This document shows positions 32,385 through 43,147 of a stretch of DNA of 64,000 nt, in pieces (the first letter of the stretch is position 1; each line of letters starts with the position of its first letter). The stretch comes from Rhodotorula mucilaginosa (Eukaryota > Basidiomycota > Microbotryomycetes > Sporidiobolales > Sporidiobolaceae). The DNA lies in the NCBI GenBank assembly GCA_034406715.1, contig CP137865.1, positions 496,001 through 560,000 of the forward strand, in the 5' to 3' direction. The notes under the pieces are model-generated. The model had not been told where the DNA came from, did not search any database, and worked only from the letters and a program-made list of their open reading frames with translations. The position numbers and the translations under genes were made by a program.

Positions 32385-32740
32385 GAAAGCAAAGTGTCCA
32401 TTTGCTTGTCCATGATGTCCGAATCTTGCTCGAAACCCTTCGGAAGGGCGGAGCTCAAAGCACTGCGATCATGTAATTGAGCACTTAGAGAATCACTAGT
32501 CTGAAAAGGTGGTCCGAAAACGGCCGTACGTCCGTGGCGTCAAAAACGTCTGCAAGGCTTTTGCAAACCGTTTCCCGCCACCCCCGCTCCCAGAGAGTTT
32601 CCGACGTACTCGCAACACAAAGCGGGCGTCACATTTCCAGAGCAACCTGCGCTCGAGCTTGGCGGGTCCTTCGGGGTAATCTCAGGGGCGAGCTGCAGCT
32701 GCTCGTCGCGTTTTCCTATCCCCTCCTGCTCCTTTCACGG
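32385..32740 (-). pseudogene. inverted 5' fragment of the Dal5-type transporter gene
   Basis: Reading the minus strand, the order matches the start of the intact gene at about 23980-24345. First comes exon 1 sequence (AAGGAGCAGGAGG, then GAGCAGCTGCAG, then AGGTTGCTCTGGAAA and GACGCCCGCTTTGTGTTG), then intron 1 with GACGTACGGCCGTTTTCGGA, then exon 2 (CATGATCGCAGTGCTTTGAG, AAGGGTTTCGAGCAAGA, CAAATGGACACTTTGCT). Several substitutions and small deletions break the frame (for example intact ACTACATTGATCGC against shorter ATTACATGATCGC). It ends where exon 2 ends, and the central transmembrane part is missing. This is the opposite end of a transporter copy whose 3' fragment lies at 31159-31548 on the other strand. 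Confidence 0.8.
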
Positions 32741-32954
32741 CCCTTTGACGGGCCCATTAGCTGTCCGCCTTTCCACCGTGACATGAGAACGATAATCTTG
32801 CGCCACTCTCTCTCCATGTGAAGTCAGGAGCGCTAAGGCAGATTGTCTGTTGCAGTAAGTGTGAGGCAAAAAGGCAGGAAGAGCTAGCTAATAACGAGAG
32901 ACGGGGAGACACCGAAATTGAAAACAGCACAACCGCCCATTCAGGCCGGCCAGA

Positions 32955-35421
32955 TCAACCCGAAGTCCTGGCGAGCATGTTGCGGATGGCAGATTCCGAG
33001 ACTGGAGGAGACGAGCCCGGTCCGACCATCACCTTCTTCATCACAGACGGAACCGTGTCGGCGAGCACGACGAGCCAGGCCGGTCCTGCACATCAAAGAA
33101 GACAGATCAGCCCAAAAGAACACCGCACAAAGTTGAACAGGGTCTGCACTCACCAGGCGGGTAGAGACCGGTGGTCTTGGGTCCCCGGATCGTCAACTTG
33201 GTCTGCGAGTTGAGCGTCGCATCGAGCTCGACCCAGCGCTGGCTCATATGGACTCCGTGCGTGCTGTAGCCGACATCCAACAGCGCCGCCTGGACCTTCT
33301 TGGTCCCCTTTGGCAGCGAAATCTTCAGGCTGTAAGTCTTGTCGTACAGGATGTTGGCGGGTTGTCCGGAGAAACTCGGGCGAGGCATCGACATGTACGG
33401 TGGTGAGAGCATCTCGACTTCGTAGCGAGTCTTGTAAGTGACGGTCGTGACGTCGTCGTTGCTGGGAGTGCGAGACTTCGAGTGAGCCGCCAAGAGCAGA
33501 GCGAGAGGAAGGCACCAACACCCGTACTCACGGATTGGAACCGGAGATCCAGATGCGACCGTCCGGAATGACCGTAGCAGTCGAGTGATACAAGCGCTCG
33601 AATTTCTGCAACGGCGCGTTTTTCGAGATGCGCCTGCCGACGACACCGTCGGGGTCGTACAAAAGCGGCTGCCTGACCGGCTCGCGCGCGTTCGATGCGC
33701 CGATCTCGTCTCGGACGTTGCCGTCTGTGAGATCGAGGCCATTAGTAGAAGATCTCGTACAACCGATCTGCAATGAGCGGAATTTGAGCCTTACATCCCG
33801 CAATGCCTTGACTGGCTCCGTTGACGATGATGACCTTTGCGTCCGGAGTGATCAAAGCATCGCTCATGATGCGGCCCATTGGCATCTGTTCGATCTGCCA
33901 GCCTTTTGCGATACCGGCAGTGTTGAGAACCATGCGCGAGCACTGCTTCGAGGCAGGGTAGGTGGCCGAGAGCTGAGAAGGCGAAATGTCGAGGTTCGCC
34001 GTAGTACCGCCGCAGAAGAGCACCTCGGGCGTGTAAGAGTTCGCCTTGGTCAGAGGGAGCAGAGCACTCGCTGACGATCCCGGGTCTAGTCGTGCGATGA
34101 AGGATTGGTCCGTCAGTACCGTGTTCGGCAAGGATCACCGCAAACTGCGCTCTTTAGCTGGCTCACAGGTAACGGTCACGCCGTTCGGAAGACTCGGAAT
34201 GCGACGTTCGACATTGTTGACAGGGTCGTAGATCATGGCCAACTGGTTGGCGGCGAAGAAGACGTGCCCGTTAGGCAAAAGCCAGAGGACCGGAAACAAG
34301 TTGCTGTTGAGCTACGGGGAGAAACGAGCGAGACAACGTCAGTTTCCATTTCACTCCTACCTCTACCAGCTACAAATCGGCAGGAAACTCGGGCCACTCA
34401 CCGCATCGTGAAGGAAGGACGAGTAGAACGGGAGACCGTTGCCCTTTGGCGGGAAGAACTCCATGGTGGGGTTGTCGGTGCTCGGAGCGTTGTTGTATCC
34501 GCCTACCGGTGACAGCAGTGAGCTTCGAGAAGGTGACTCGTTGACTCGTTGCGAGACCTGCTTACCCGCGATCATGCCACCGGCGATGAGAAGCGATCCG
34601 TCGACGAGGCGAACGGTTGACGGGTACCAGCGCGGGCTGCGCATACCGGACCGCTTGTCAGCATCAGAGTCCGAGGGTGAGGAATCAACCATCGAGACTC
34701 ACCTGGTGAGCCGAATTCGCGACGGATTCTCGTACACATCGCATTTCTCATTCGAGCAAGGCGTGAAAAAGCGAACGCCGGCCAAGCCATTCTTGGCGCC
34801 GTTGTTGAGATTGGTCTGTTGCGGATTGCCACCGACGCTGACCAGCGTCCCGTTGCCGATCCAGCCTCCGCCGGCGCAGAACGAGTTGGTCTCGAGGTTC
34901 AGAGCGCGGTACGACTCGTCCGAGATGCGGTAGACGGCTCCCCACGCAGGCTTGCCGTTCTTACCCTTGAGGGCATTGTTCTGCGCCTTGTCGTAGATCA
35001 CGATGTGGTCGTCGTCGACGAGAGTGCACTGCATGGCCGAGACTCCGGACCAGCCCGCGCGGGCGATGGTCGAGTACCCCTTCCAGGCCTTGCCCCAATC
35101 CCTCTTGTGCTTGCGAGCGCGGGAAGCGTTCCACCTCTTGTGAGCCTCGTGACCGTCGACACTGCGCTCAAAGATGCCGGCTCGCTCCTGTTCCGTGACG
35201 AGCTCGTAATCGGCCGGTTCCGGCGCGGGCAAGTCGTCTGCGTCATCTGCGAAGGGCGCACCCAAGCCATCGATGGGTTCGAGCCCGTCGTACAGGTTCT
35301 CGTGTGCGAGTTCAAAGTCGACCAAGCGGTTCGCAGCCGCGGCGGCCGGACTTGGCGTAGAAGCGGCAGCGAGGGGCGCAGCAGCGAGGAAAAGAGCGAA
35401 TAAACGAGCGTAGTTGGCCAT
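32955..35421 (-). CDS. secreted copper-radical oxidase, glyoxal oxidase-like
   Basis: Signal peptide MANYARLFALFLAAAPLAAA, then an acidic spacer and a Lys/Arg-rich stretch (RKHKRDWGK) before the Kelch-type propeller (GWSGVSAMQCTLVDDDHIVI). Expected ligands of the galactose/glyoxal oxidase family are in place: Cys about 182 in NSFCAGGGW (the Tyr-Cys cofactor cysteine), Tyr about 243 in SPRWYPST, Tyr-His in RLYHSTATVIPDGR, and His in YSTHGVHMSQRW of the C-terminal DUF1929 domain. These enzymes oxidise aldehydes to acids and release H2O2 outside the cell. Short introns lie near 34705, 34565, 34400, 34135 and 33795-33730. A last intron after LYPPG joins PAWLVVLADTVPSVMKK and the frame ends TGA 32957-32955. 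Aldehyde substrate is inferred from family. Confidence 0.85.
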
Positions 35422-35960
35422 GGCGGCCGTCGGAGACAGTAACCGAACGAGCGAGCGGATCAAAGTGTGAGTAGCAGCAAAGGAAGCACGGCGAAGAGGG
35501 ACGACTCGACAATGCCAGCAAGGGGTTCGAGCGGCGAGCGGCGGACGAGGAGCGTGCACCGCGTTCTGCCGGGAGGGTGCCGGCGCCTGTGCGGCAAGCT
35601 TCGGCCGAGCATTTCTAGCGCGGGCCTCGTCGAAGTTGCCTTCCGTGTCCAGGCGCGTTCGCCAGAGGATTGAGGACGGAGCGAACCTCAGCATGCGCCG
35701 AGGGAGGCAGAAGACAGTGCGCCGGATGAGAGACAATGACGGGTCCGGTTTCCGAGCCCGTGAGGCTTCGGAGACGCGCTCGATGCTTAGGACACGCGTT
35801 CAAGAAGCCCTGCGATATGCGATTGAGGCTGCGTGAGTGGTAGAGAGCAAGGTCGAGTTTGTTGTTCAAAACGCGTCATCGACGCGTCTTCGTCGGTCGA
35901 CTCTTGACCACTCACTCTCCTCGTCAATCGCAATCGAAGAAGTCTGCCGCAAGCCAAAAC
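35422..35960. other. divergent promoter region between the oxidase and the F-box-like gene
   Basis: About 0.54 kb between divergent starts. No gene was recognised. The region next to 35961 is rich in CACTCTC and CGTC pyrimidine stretches typical of leaders here. Confidence 0.45.
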
Positions 35961-38357
35961 ATGCTAGAGCAAATGAACCACGTCGCGAACGCGCCCGCAG
36001 AGCTCCAACAGCGCGGCCTCGCTGCATCATCGACCGGTTCTCATCAACGTGGGGACGAACGTCCTCCACCGCCAGCGCACGGCAAGCGTACGAACGGGAC
36101 AGACGAGAAGGAGAATGAAGGAGAGACAGGTACGTCCACCCTGACCGCTGCAGCTCGGCGGAAGAGCTGACCATGTGAACCTCACCAGGCAAACCCGCCG
36201 CAAACAAGAAACGGCGAACTTCGTCGGGGGCGGCGACGGCTGGCAAGCGAAGAGGGCGCGTCGGCAAGCTCCAGAGCTTCCAAGAGATCCCGATGGACCT
36301 CCTCGTCGAGAGTGAGCATTCGAGCCTCTCGCTTTCGAAGGCGCCAGCGCCCATGCTGACTCTTTTTGCCTGCAGTCGCGCGTCAGTTCGACCCGCACAC
36401 GCTCCTCAACATGTCCCGCGTCAGCAAGCGCATGCGGCAAATCTTTGCGTCACGGTCCGCCGAGCCGATTTGGTAAGCCGCGCGCCGCAACGTCGGCCTC
36501 CCGGACCTCCACGCGGGCGACATGAACGAGATCCAGTACGCCTCGCTCGTCTACGACCGCAATTGCCACCTCTGCGGCCGCGGTCGGAGCGTCATGGTCG
36601 ACTACTGTCTCCGTGTGCGATGGTGCAAGGCTTGCCGGAGCAACAAGTGAGTACCTTTGGTCGGCTTTCGCAGCGTGCTTGTTTCTCCCCACTAGCTCCT
36701 TTGCTGACCACGAGCGCAACAGCTTGATCGAGGGCAGCAAACTCCGCGCCGCGATGCCTCACATGCACCCCGACCTCTTGGACGCGTGCTTGTACACCTA
36801 TGCCTCCCGCAGCGGGCACAACGCGCCTCTGAACCCGTACTACTGCCTCGCCGAAGCGGAACGGGTCGACGAAAAGCTGCGAGCTTTCGAAGCTGCAGGC
36901 GACCGAGCGGGCTTGACAACGTACGTCGAAGCCCGTCTACTGATTGCGGCATCGTCCGTAGACGACGGGGAGGAAATCTCGGAATGGGTTGCCGATGTCG
37001 CCGCCGAGAAGGCGACGACCAGGGAGGAAGTGGCCGACCAACGCGAACGCGAGTACGTAGGCTCTGGTGCAGTCCCACGACAAGGCCCTTTGCTGAGCCT
37101 TCTCTACACAGGATTGCGCAACGCCTGGTGGACCTCGGCTATGACGAGGACGACTGCTTCTTCCCGGGACTGGACGATGTGGTCCGGAAAGGTGGACCTT
37201 TGACCGAGCGGGGTACGTTGCCAATCCCGCAATCTCAGCACATGCTTCTTCTTTCACACCCTTAACCCCTCCAATACGGCAGCCTGGCAAAACATGCGAG
37301 CGTTCGTCGTCAAATGCGTCGAATACAATCAACTCATTCGGATCCGCACCGGCGAATTCAACCGCATGAAGTGTGCCCGTCTGGACCTCGAGCCGTACTA
37401 CACAGGTCTCGCGAACGCCCACAAGGGTCCGGAAACGTTCCCCACGTTCCGGACCTTTTGCCAGCTCCCGTCGGTCCGAACTCTTTGGGTTCCCGAAGAC
37501 GCCGTCGTCACTCCGGAACTCTGGACGAACCTTCAGCCGGCACTCGCCAGCGACCTCGAAAAAGCCGATCGACATCTACGCGTCAGGCTTGCCCGGCACA
37601 TTGTCTGGGACTTGAGGAGGGCAGGACTCGACTACGACGAGAGTCTAGATGACAACTTGACAAGGTCAAGTCAAACCTTCGCCTCGATGTATGCCAACCT
37701 TTTCCACTCGCGAACTTTTCATGATCTCCCGCGCGATGTTGGCGTCGATCGAGATTACCGGTTCGCTTCATCGGACGCCGATGTCGACGATCTGGCGCCC
37801 GACGTCTCGGACGCACAACTGGACCACCTCTTGACGCGCTTCGCCAGCTTGCAGCGCTGCTGCAGTTGGGGGTGCCGTGCTGTCTTGCCCTTCCCCGCAA
37901 TCCACTATCACACGCTCAGCGGCGCGTGTCGAGATGTGCGGACCGAATCCTTGCCTCGACTACTCCTCAAGCAGCTCGACTCGCTTCGCCTCGCAGCAGG
38001 ATTGCCGGATCACGTCAGCTCGCTCGACTCGCTTCGTGCCCTCGGTCCAGTGTTCTGCTGTCACAACTGCAGGACTTCTCCGGTGGATTCGTCGAGCGAT
38101 GAAGAGGACGACGATGAGGAGGAGGAAGAGGATCCGCCGGTCGCGCCGCGGATAGATCTGCCGCACCTCGCTTTCGATGATCTGGTAAGCCTTCCTTCCC
38201 GCTCGTTCTGGAAGGCTCAATCTGCGCTGACTGTATGACCCTTCTCCTACAGCTCGCGCACGCATTGAAATGTCACGCAGACGAGCAAGAGTCGCAACCG
38301 CACGCCGAGATGCGGCTCGAAACGGTCAAGTACAACGAGCTGGGACAGCCGGAATAG
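35961..38357 (+). CDS. F-box-like protein with zinc-binding cysteines, interrupted by an in-frame stop
   Basis: Exon 1 gives a hydrophilic N-terminus (MLEQMNHVANAPAEL...). Exon 2 has basic sequence and LQSFQEIPMDLLVE, joined to IARQFDPHTLLNMSRVSKRM, the opening of an F-box (LP.(D/E)LL.EI...L..L..(V/L)S+..). The exon then reads ASRSAEPIW followed by TAA at 36474-36476 and continues in the same frame as AARRNVGLPDLHAGDMNEIQ and CHLCGRGRSVMVDYCLRVRW, which looks conserved and coding. No splice pair removes the stop in frame; TGGTAAGC resembles a donor but no acceptor nearby keeps the frame. CxxC pairs (CHLCG, CKAC) and CCxWGC...CCHNC in the C-terminal half suggest zinc binding. The C-terminus is acidic. 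F-box proteins recruit substrates to SCF ubiquitin ligases. It may be a recent pseudogene, a sequencing error, or programmed readthrough. TAG is at 38355-38357. Confidence 0.6.
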
Positions 38358-38431
38358 ACACATTTGCAGCGCACGCGCGACTCTTTCTCCGCCATGTATC
38401 ACTCTCTCCATGACAGTATTGCATGTACTTC

Positions 38432-40379
38432 CTACGCGTCCCGAATGTACGGCTTGAGCGCCAGTAGTCGGTCCGTCGCTTGTCGCAGCGTGTCCGGATC
38501 TTTGCAAAAAGCACTGCGCGAGCGAGGACGGAGGATCAGCCTTCTGCGGATCGACGCAGAAAGAAACAGAATTCGCTCGCGAGGACGCACACTCGGATCC
38601 AGTTCTCGCCAAGGTTCCAGTGAGGCTTGGAGTAAAAGTCCGTAGGCGGGATGAGCACGACCTTGGCACTGCGAGCAGGCGCAAGGAAGTTGTCAGGCCG
38701 TGAGATCGTGCAGCGAGAGCGAGCGGAACGAGAGAACTCACGTCTGCGCAATGAACCACGCGACGACCCAATCCCGCGCGCGCCCCTTGATCAAGTCGGG
38801 GATCTCGAACTTGCTAGGGATCTCGAGTCGCGAAGTGTTGACCATGACAAAGTACGCGCCCTCCGGGACCGTGTACGGCAACCCGAGCTTGTCGAGGCCT
38901 TCGAGCAAGACATTCTTGCGCTCGTCGTACTCCTTGACCTGCTGGGCAAAGAAGCCATTCTCCTGCGCCTGCTCGAGGCCGACGGCAATTGCTTCCTGCG
39001 CGGGACCGTTGCAGCAGAAGACGATGCGGGTTTGGGCGGCCAGCAGCGGCTGGATGAGGTTGGCGGGTCCGATCGCCCAGCCGACGCGCCATCCCGTGGC
39101 GGCAAAGGACTTGCCCTGGTAGAGCGAGGATTCGAGCGAGATTAGCGACCAGGACGCTCAAGCACGACTGCAAGTATGAGAGTGAGACTCACGGCGGATC
39201 CGATCGTGACTGTCCGCTTCCAGAAGTTCTCAAGCGCCGCGATCCGGACGTGCTCCTTGCCGCCAAAGGTCAAGCAGTCGTAGACCTCGTCGGAGAGGAT
39301 GAGCAAGTCGTGCTCCTCTGCCACCTTTCCGATGCCTCGCAGTTCCTCCTCGGAGAACACCTTGCCGATCGGGTTCTGCGGCGTGTTGAAAAAGATCATC
39401 TTGGTCCGGGGCGTGATGGCCGCGCGGAGCTCGTCGAGGTCGACTTTCCATTCCGACGCCGGCACGTTGTGTTCGCTGGCGCCTTTGGGAGCCCGGATCG
39501 GGACAAAGACGGGCACGCCACCGTTGAAGGTGACTTGCGGGACGTATTGGTCAAAGAAGGGTTCGAGGATGATGACCTCGTCGCCCGGTCGGATGAACGC
39601 CGCCGCAAAGGCGTACATGCCCTCGTTCGCTCCCGCCGTGACCTGGACTTCAGTGTTCGGGTCGAGGTCTCGACCGCCCGTCGCGGGTCGGAACGCCGGA
39701 GAGAGGTAGCTCGAGATGGCTTTGCGGAGGCGGGCGTTGCCGCGCGGGAGTTGGTAGTGGTTCGCCTCGACCCGCTTGAGCGCTTCGGTGTGCGCGTCCT
39801 GGACGAACTGCGGCGGCGCCCAGCTCATGAAGCCCTGGAGAGGAATGGACGTCAGTCATGCCCAGCAGAGTCAAGCCGAAATTTCTCTGTAGGGCGCACC
39901 TGTCCGAGATTGAGCGAGTCCTTCGGGACATGACCGGCGAGCGGCGAGAATACGGACCAGACACTGCAAGCCGGTCAACGCAAGGTCAGCTTTCCAGCAG
40001 CGAGTCGCACATTACTTAAAAAGAGAGACCGCGGGATCGAGGAAAAAGAGCGGAGAACTGACTCTTGCTTGTTGACTTCGGGGACAATCTTGTCCGAGAT
40101 GGCCCAGCCAAACTGATGCTCCTCCTTCTTGTGGATGCCGTTCGAGGTCGGCGCGGCGGACGAGGAAGACGCCATCTGCTGCAGCTGCAGGTGTGGAAAC
40201 GGTCTCGAGGCTGATCGAGTCGACGGAGGTCGAACGAAAGGACGAGCGCCGCGCGGAGAAGCGGTGAAAGAAAAAGAAGAAGAGAGCGAACGAGTAGCTG
40301 AACGGGCGCACGCGAGCATGCACTGCAGCTGACACACGAGGCAGGAAGAGCAAAGTCGGGCTGCGGGTCGATCACGCAA
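38432..40379 (-). CDS. BNA3: kynurenine--oxoglutarate transaminase-like class I aminotransferase
   Basis: PLP enzyme of fold type I. Conserved blocks: NLGQGFMSWAPPQF, GNARLRKAISSYL, EVQVTAGANEGMYAFAAAFI (the glycine-rich anchor), DEVIILEPFFDQY, KMIFFNTPQNPIGKVFS, LLILSDEVYDCLTFGG, and TIGSAGKSFAATGWRVGWAI with Lys as the Schiff-base residue, then TRIVFCCNGPAQEAIA and WNLGENWIRVAFCKD with the terminal Arg. The pattern of N-P-Q-N-P, D-E-V-Y and K-S-F is that of kynurenine aminotransferase (BNA3/KAT). The N-terminus is long: candidate Met at 40379 and 40319 (MLACARSATRSLSSSFS, basic and serine-rich, a likely mitochondrial presequence) before MASSSSAAPTSNG. The frame ends PYIRDA, TAG 38434-38432. 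Glutamine transaminase K activity is a common alternative. Confidence 0.85.
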
Positions 40380-40730
40380 CTCGAAATCGGAGATGAACCG
40401 GCGGCCCGTCTATATCCACGGAGAAGCGGCGATTTTCTCCTGCACAAGCCATGACTTGTGGCGCGTGCAGAGGTATACTCGAGGCAGGAACTGAAGCGCT
40501 GAACAGCGACTCTCTCGTGGACCACGAGTCAACCAGCCGAGGAGGGAAGGTAAATCTAGTGAGAACGCTGCATTGCGAAGTTTTGGTAAGACGGGACGGC
40601 GGCGGTGTACAACAGAGTAAAGCGGACAGCCGAGGAAGAAGAAAGAACTGGGCGCGTGCATCGTCGTAGGCGCAGCGAACGGCGAGGCGGCGGAGAGGGG
40701 CAAGAAGGAGTGGTTGCCTTTTTGCTTGTT
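40380..40730. other. 3' region of eIF2-alpha and promoter of the aminotransferase gene
   Basis: About 0.35 kb between the eIF2-alpha stop and the aminotransferase start, both on the minus strand. Nothing else was recognised. Minus-strand frames that run through here are continuations past the true eIF2-alpha stop. Confidence 0.5.
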
Positions 40731-42198
40731 TTACTCGTTCTCCGAGTCCTCGTCGCCTGCGTCGAGGGATTAAACATCGAGTCAGTCCGCTGAGTCCGTG
40801 AGGAAGCACAATCCGGGGGAGAGAAGATGCCTCCGAGGAAAAGAGAGCGGAGAGACGGACCCGAGATTTCTGCATTCTCGCGCGCGACGCGGTCCATGAG
40901 CGCGGCGAGTTCGAGGTCGTCCGTCTCGCTGACCGCCTTGGGCTTCAACTTGACGTTGAGGAACCCTCCGTCCTCCTTGCGGATCACTTCTCCAATCTTC
41001 TCGATCGCCTGCTCGAGGCGGTCGATCGCGCCTTGCTTGTCAGTCGTGTGACTGACCATGACGTACAGGGGCGGGGCGATCAATCGGATCTTGATGGGGA
41101 TCTCGTCGGTCGAGAGGGCCTCGCCGGCCGCGAGGGCCTCTTGGATCCGGAGGATGCCGTCGTAGGCAAAGTTGGAGACTTCAATGTCGGCACGGATCTT
41201 GACCGGTTGCGGCGTCAGTCGGCGAGCAATGTTGGCCTTGAGTTCGGCAAACACGTCGTCGGGGATGTCGAGGCCGTAGAACACGGTTTCGGGCTCCCTA
41301 GCGGTCAGGAAGCGTGCATCCTCGTCAGTTTTTCGGTAGAAGCGCACAGAACGGGTTCGAGGACAAGGACAGAAAGGGGGCCACGCACGTGATCGAGAGC
41401 TTGAAAGCGTCGTACGCGTGACCGTACTTCTTGTACAACGGCCACGCGACGAGGGCGTTGACCTCGTCCATGTCGCGGCCCGTCTTTTCGGCCACGTGCC
41501 GCATGATCGTGTGCACCGTCCGACTCTTGTTGTACCGGTCCTCGCACTTGAGCACATCCTCGGGCGAGACTCGTCGCTTGGACAAGTCGATGTAGCCTGT
41601 GCGAACGGGGGCGTCAGCTGCGAATTGCGAGTTTGGCGGGGGCAGTGGAGACTGACCCTTTTCCTTGTCGACACGCATGACGACGACGACCTCGTTCCTG
41701 CCTACGCGAATGAGCTTTTGGATACTGCGAATTCGTCGCCGCGAGAGTTCAGACAGCAAAATCATGCCCTCGATGTTGTCGTACTCGAGCTGGTGGAATG
41801 CAGACGGGCGGTCAGGTTTTAGTTCGCCCCGCTCGAGCAGTCGCCACGTTGGAAAGGGAGAGACTTGCGAGTTTGACGTAGGCGCCCATCTCCTGGATCT
41901 GCTTGACCTGGACCATGACGACCTCCTCGACCTGCCGAGTTGAATTGAACGCCTGGTCAGCCACGCTCACCTCAACAACATGGGCTGAAGGGTGCAGTCT
42001 GGGCGCACCTCCGGGAACCTGTTACATTAGAAAGCATGCGTCAGCACACTGCCACTGGGCGAGTACAGCGAGTCGAGTGACGGGATGGCGGAGCTCGATG
42101 ATTGTCGAGCAGAGGAGCAGCACGGGCTCTGCCACGGCGCAGGAATGGAAGGGGCATAGCGAGAGAGGAGGGACTCACTTGTTCTCATAGTACCTCAT
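40731..42198 (-). CDS. SUI2: translation initiation factor eIF2 subunit alpha
   Basis: Part of the eIF2-GTP-Met-tRNAi ternary complex and target of stress kinases. The start MRYYENK is split from FPE by an intron near 42178. Next come [21 protein letters not shown] and [20 protein letters not shown], where the serine before RRR (residue about 47 here, Ser51 in the human numbering) is the phosphorylation site. [13 protein letters not shown] is the S1/helical linker region and [20 protein letters not shown] the C-terminal domain. The intron after AYVKL has a GCAAGT donor (GC-AG type). The last intron (GTCCG..., acceptor GACGCAG) leads to a five-residue-odd acidic tail DEDSENE and TAA 40733-40731. 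Identification is firm. Confidence 0.94.
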
Positions 42199-42796
42199 CC
42201 TCGCTCAGGTGACTGCCTGCACTGCTATGCTGCGAGTTGCTCTCGAACGCGCTGCCGAGTTGACTCCCTCGCGGTCGCAAACTCGAGTCCCGCGGACTCC
42301 GCGGAGGCTTTGCCAGCGTCATCGCGTGCGAGCCTCAAGCCCTTCTGTACAGTCTATAGTGGCTCTGGACACGGCTTACGCTCGAATCGCGACCATCCTA
42401 CTCGTGCGACAGGTCTCTGGCTCCGCGCGTGCGCGTCAACTGCAGCTGCTCCGCTCGCTCGCCGCTCCGCTCTCCCAAATTCGTTGTCCGACAAGGCCCA
42501 CTCCGGTGCACTATGCTTGGATGTTGCTGCGCGCCCGCGTCGTCAAGGGACGAATCCACTTATGCTTCTCGCTCGCGGTAGTCCGGGCAAAACTCGAGAA
42601 TGGGAGCTCCTCGATCCACTCTAGTCCTCTCGAACCAGGGGTGCTTCGAGGGTGCGTCGAGAACCGGGCCCCAAAGCAAGCACGCCATTCCCCGCTCGCG
42701 CCCCTCTCGTTGCTTGCACCGTCTGTAAGCTCTTCACCGCTTCCCTCTCTCTAGCTTGCCCCAGCACTTCGTTGCTTGCAAGTCTCCCCTCCGAAG
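42199..42796. other. divergent intergenic region upstream of eIF2-alpha and the orphan zinc-finger ORF
   Basis: About 0.6 kb between divergent starts. An open plus-strand frame crosses 42209-42754 but its protein is not family-like. A pyrimidine-rich stretch TTCCCTCTCTCTAG at about 42742-42755 could be an acceptor in the leader of the next gene. No gene is called. Confidence 0.4.
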
Positions 42797-43147
42797 ATGC
42801 CGCCCCAGAAGACGAAGAAGCGCCGTTACGTCCAGTGCCGCTGCACCGTGTTTGGGTGTCACCGCGGACCCGGTGGTTCCACTCGGGTCACTTACCACAC
42901 TGAGCGAGGCCACGCGAAGCGGCAAAAGTTCGAGGATATCGAGCGAGCTGCCGCGCGGGTGACAGCCCCGCAGCAGCCCGCTCCTGCGCCTGCGCCCACA
43001 CCCGCGCCTGGGACGATGACCACCACCACCATCACTACCACCGCTGTCGTGTCATCTGCGCCGACGCAAGCGCTCAGCACCGCTTCTCCAGCGCCGTCGA
43101 CGAGCACGGCGATCGAGCCCAAGGAGGACTCGAACGTCGGCAAGTAG
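42797..43147 (+). CDS. orphan 116-residue protein with CxC..C zinc-finger-like N-terminus
   Basis: MPPQKTKKRRYVQCRCTVFGCHRGPGG is followed by STRVTYHTERGHAKRQKFED, with C-x-C-x4-C...H-x3-H-type residues that could bind zinc. The rest is Pro/Ala/Thr-rich (TAPQQPAPAPAPTPAPG, TTTTITTTAVV) and ends EDSNVGK with TAG at 43145-43147. A similar short cysteine motif is known at the N-terminus of some basidiomycete Tnp2/Plavaka-type transposon proteins and their host relatives, but no transposase follows here within the next kilobase. It may be an orphan or truncated derivative, or the first exon of a longer gene not recognised. Basic N-terminus suggests nuclear location. The start was chosen for the only good upstream Met. 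Confidence 0.5.
   Translation: MPPQKTKKRRYVQCRCTVFGCHRGPGGSTRVTYHTERGHAKRQKFEDIERAAARVTAPQQPAPAPAPTPAPGTMTTTTITTTAVVSSAPTQALSTASPAPSTSTAIEPKEDSNVGK

Noticed and set aside
40556-41674. 372-codon minus-strand frame running past the eIF2-alpha C-terminus
   Set aside because: The family ends ARENAEISG; an intron then leads to the short acidic tail and stop at 40731. The longer frame reads the intron and 3' region.
42209-42754. 181-codon plus-strand frame between eIF2-alpha and the orphan zinc-finger ORF
   Set aside because: No family resemblance; lies in a divergent promoter region.
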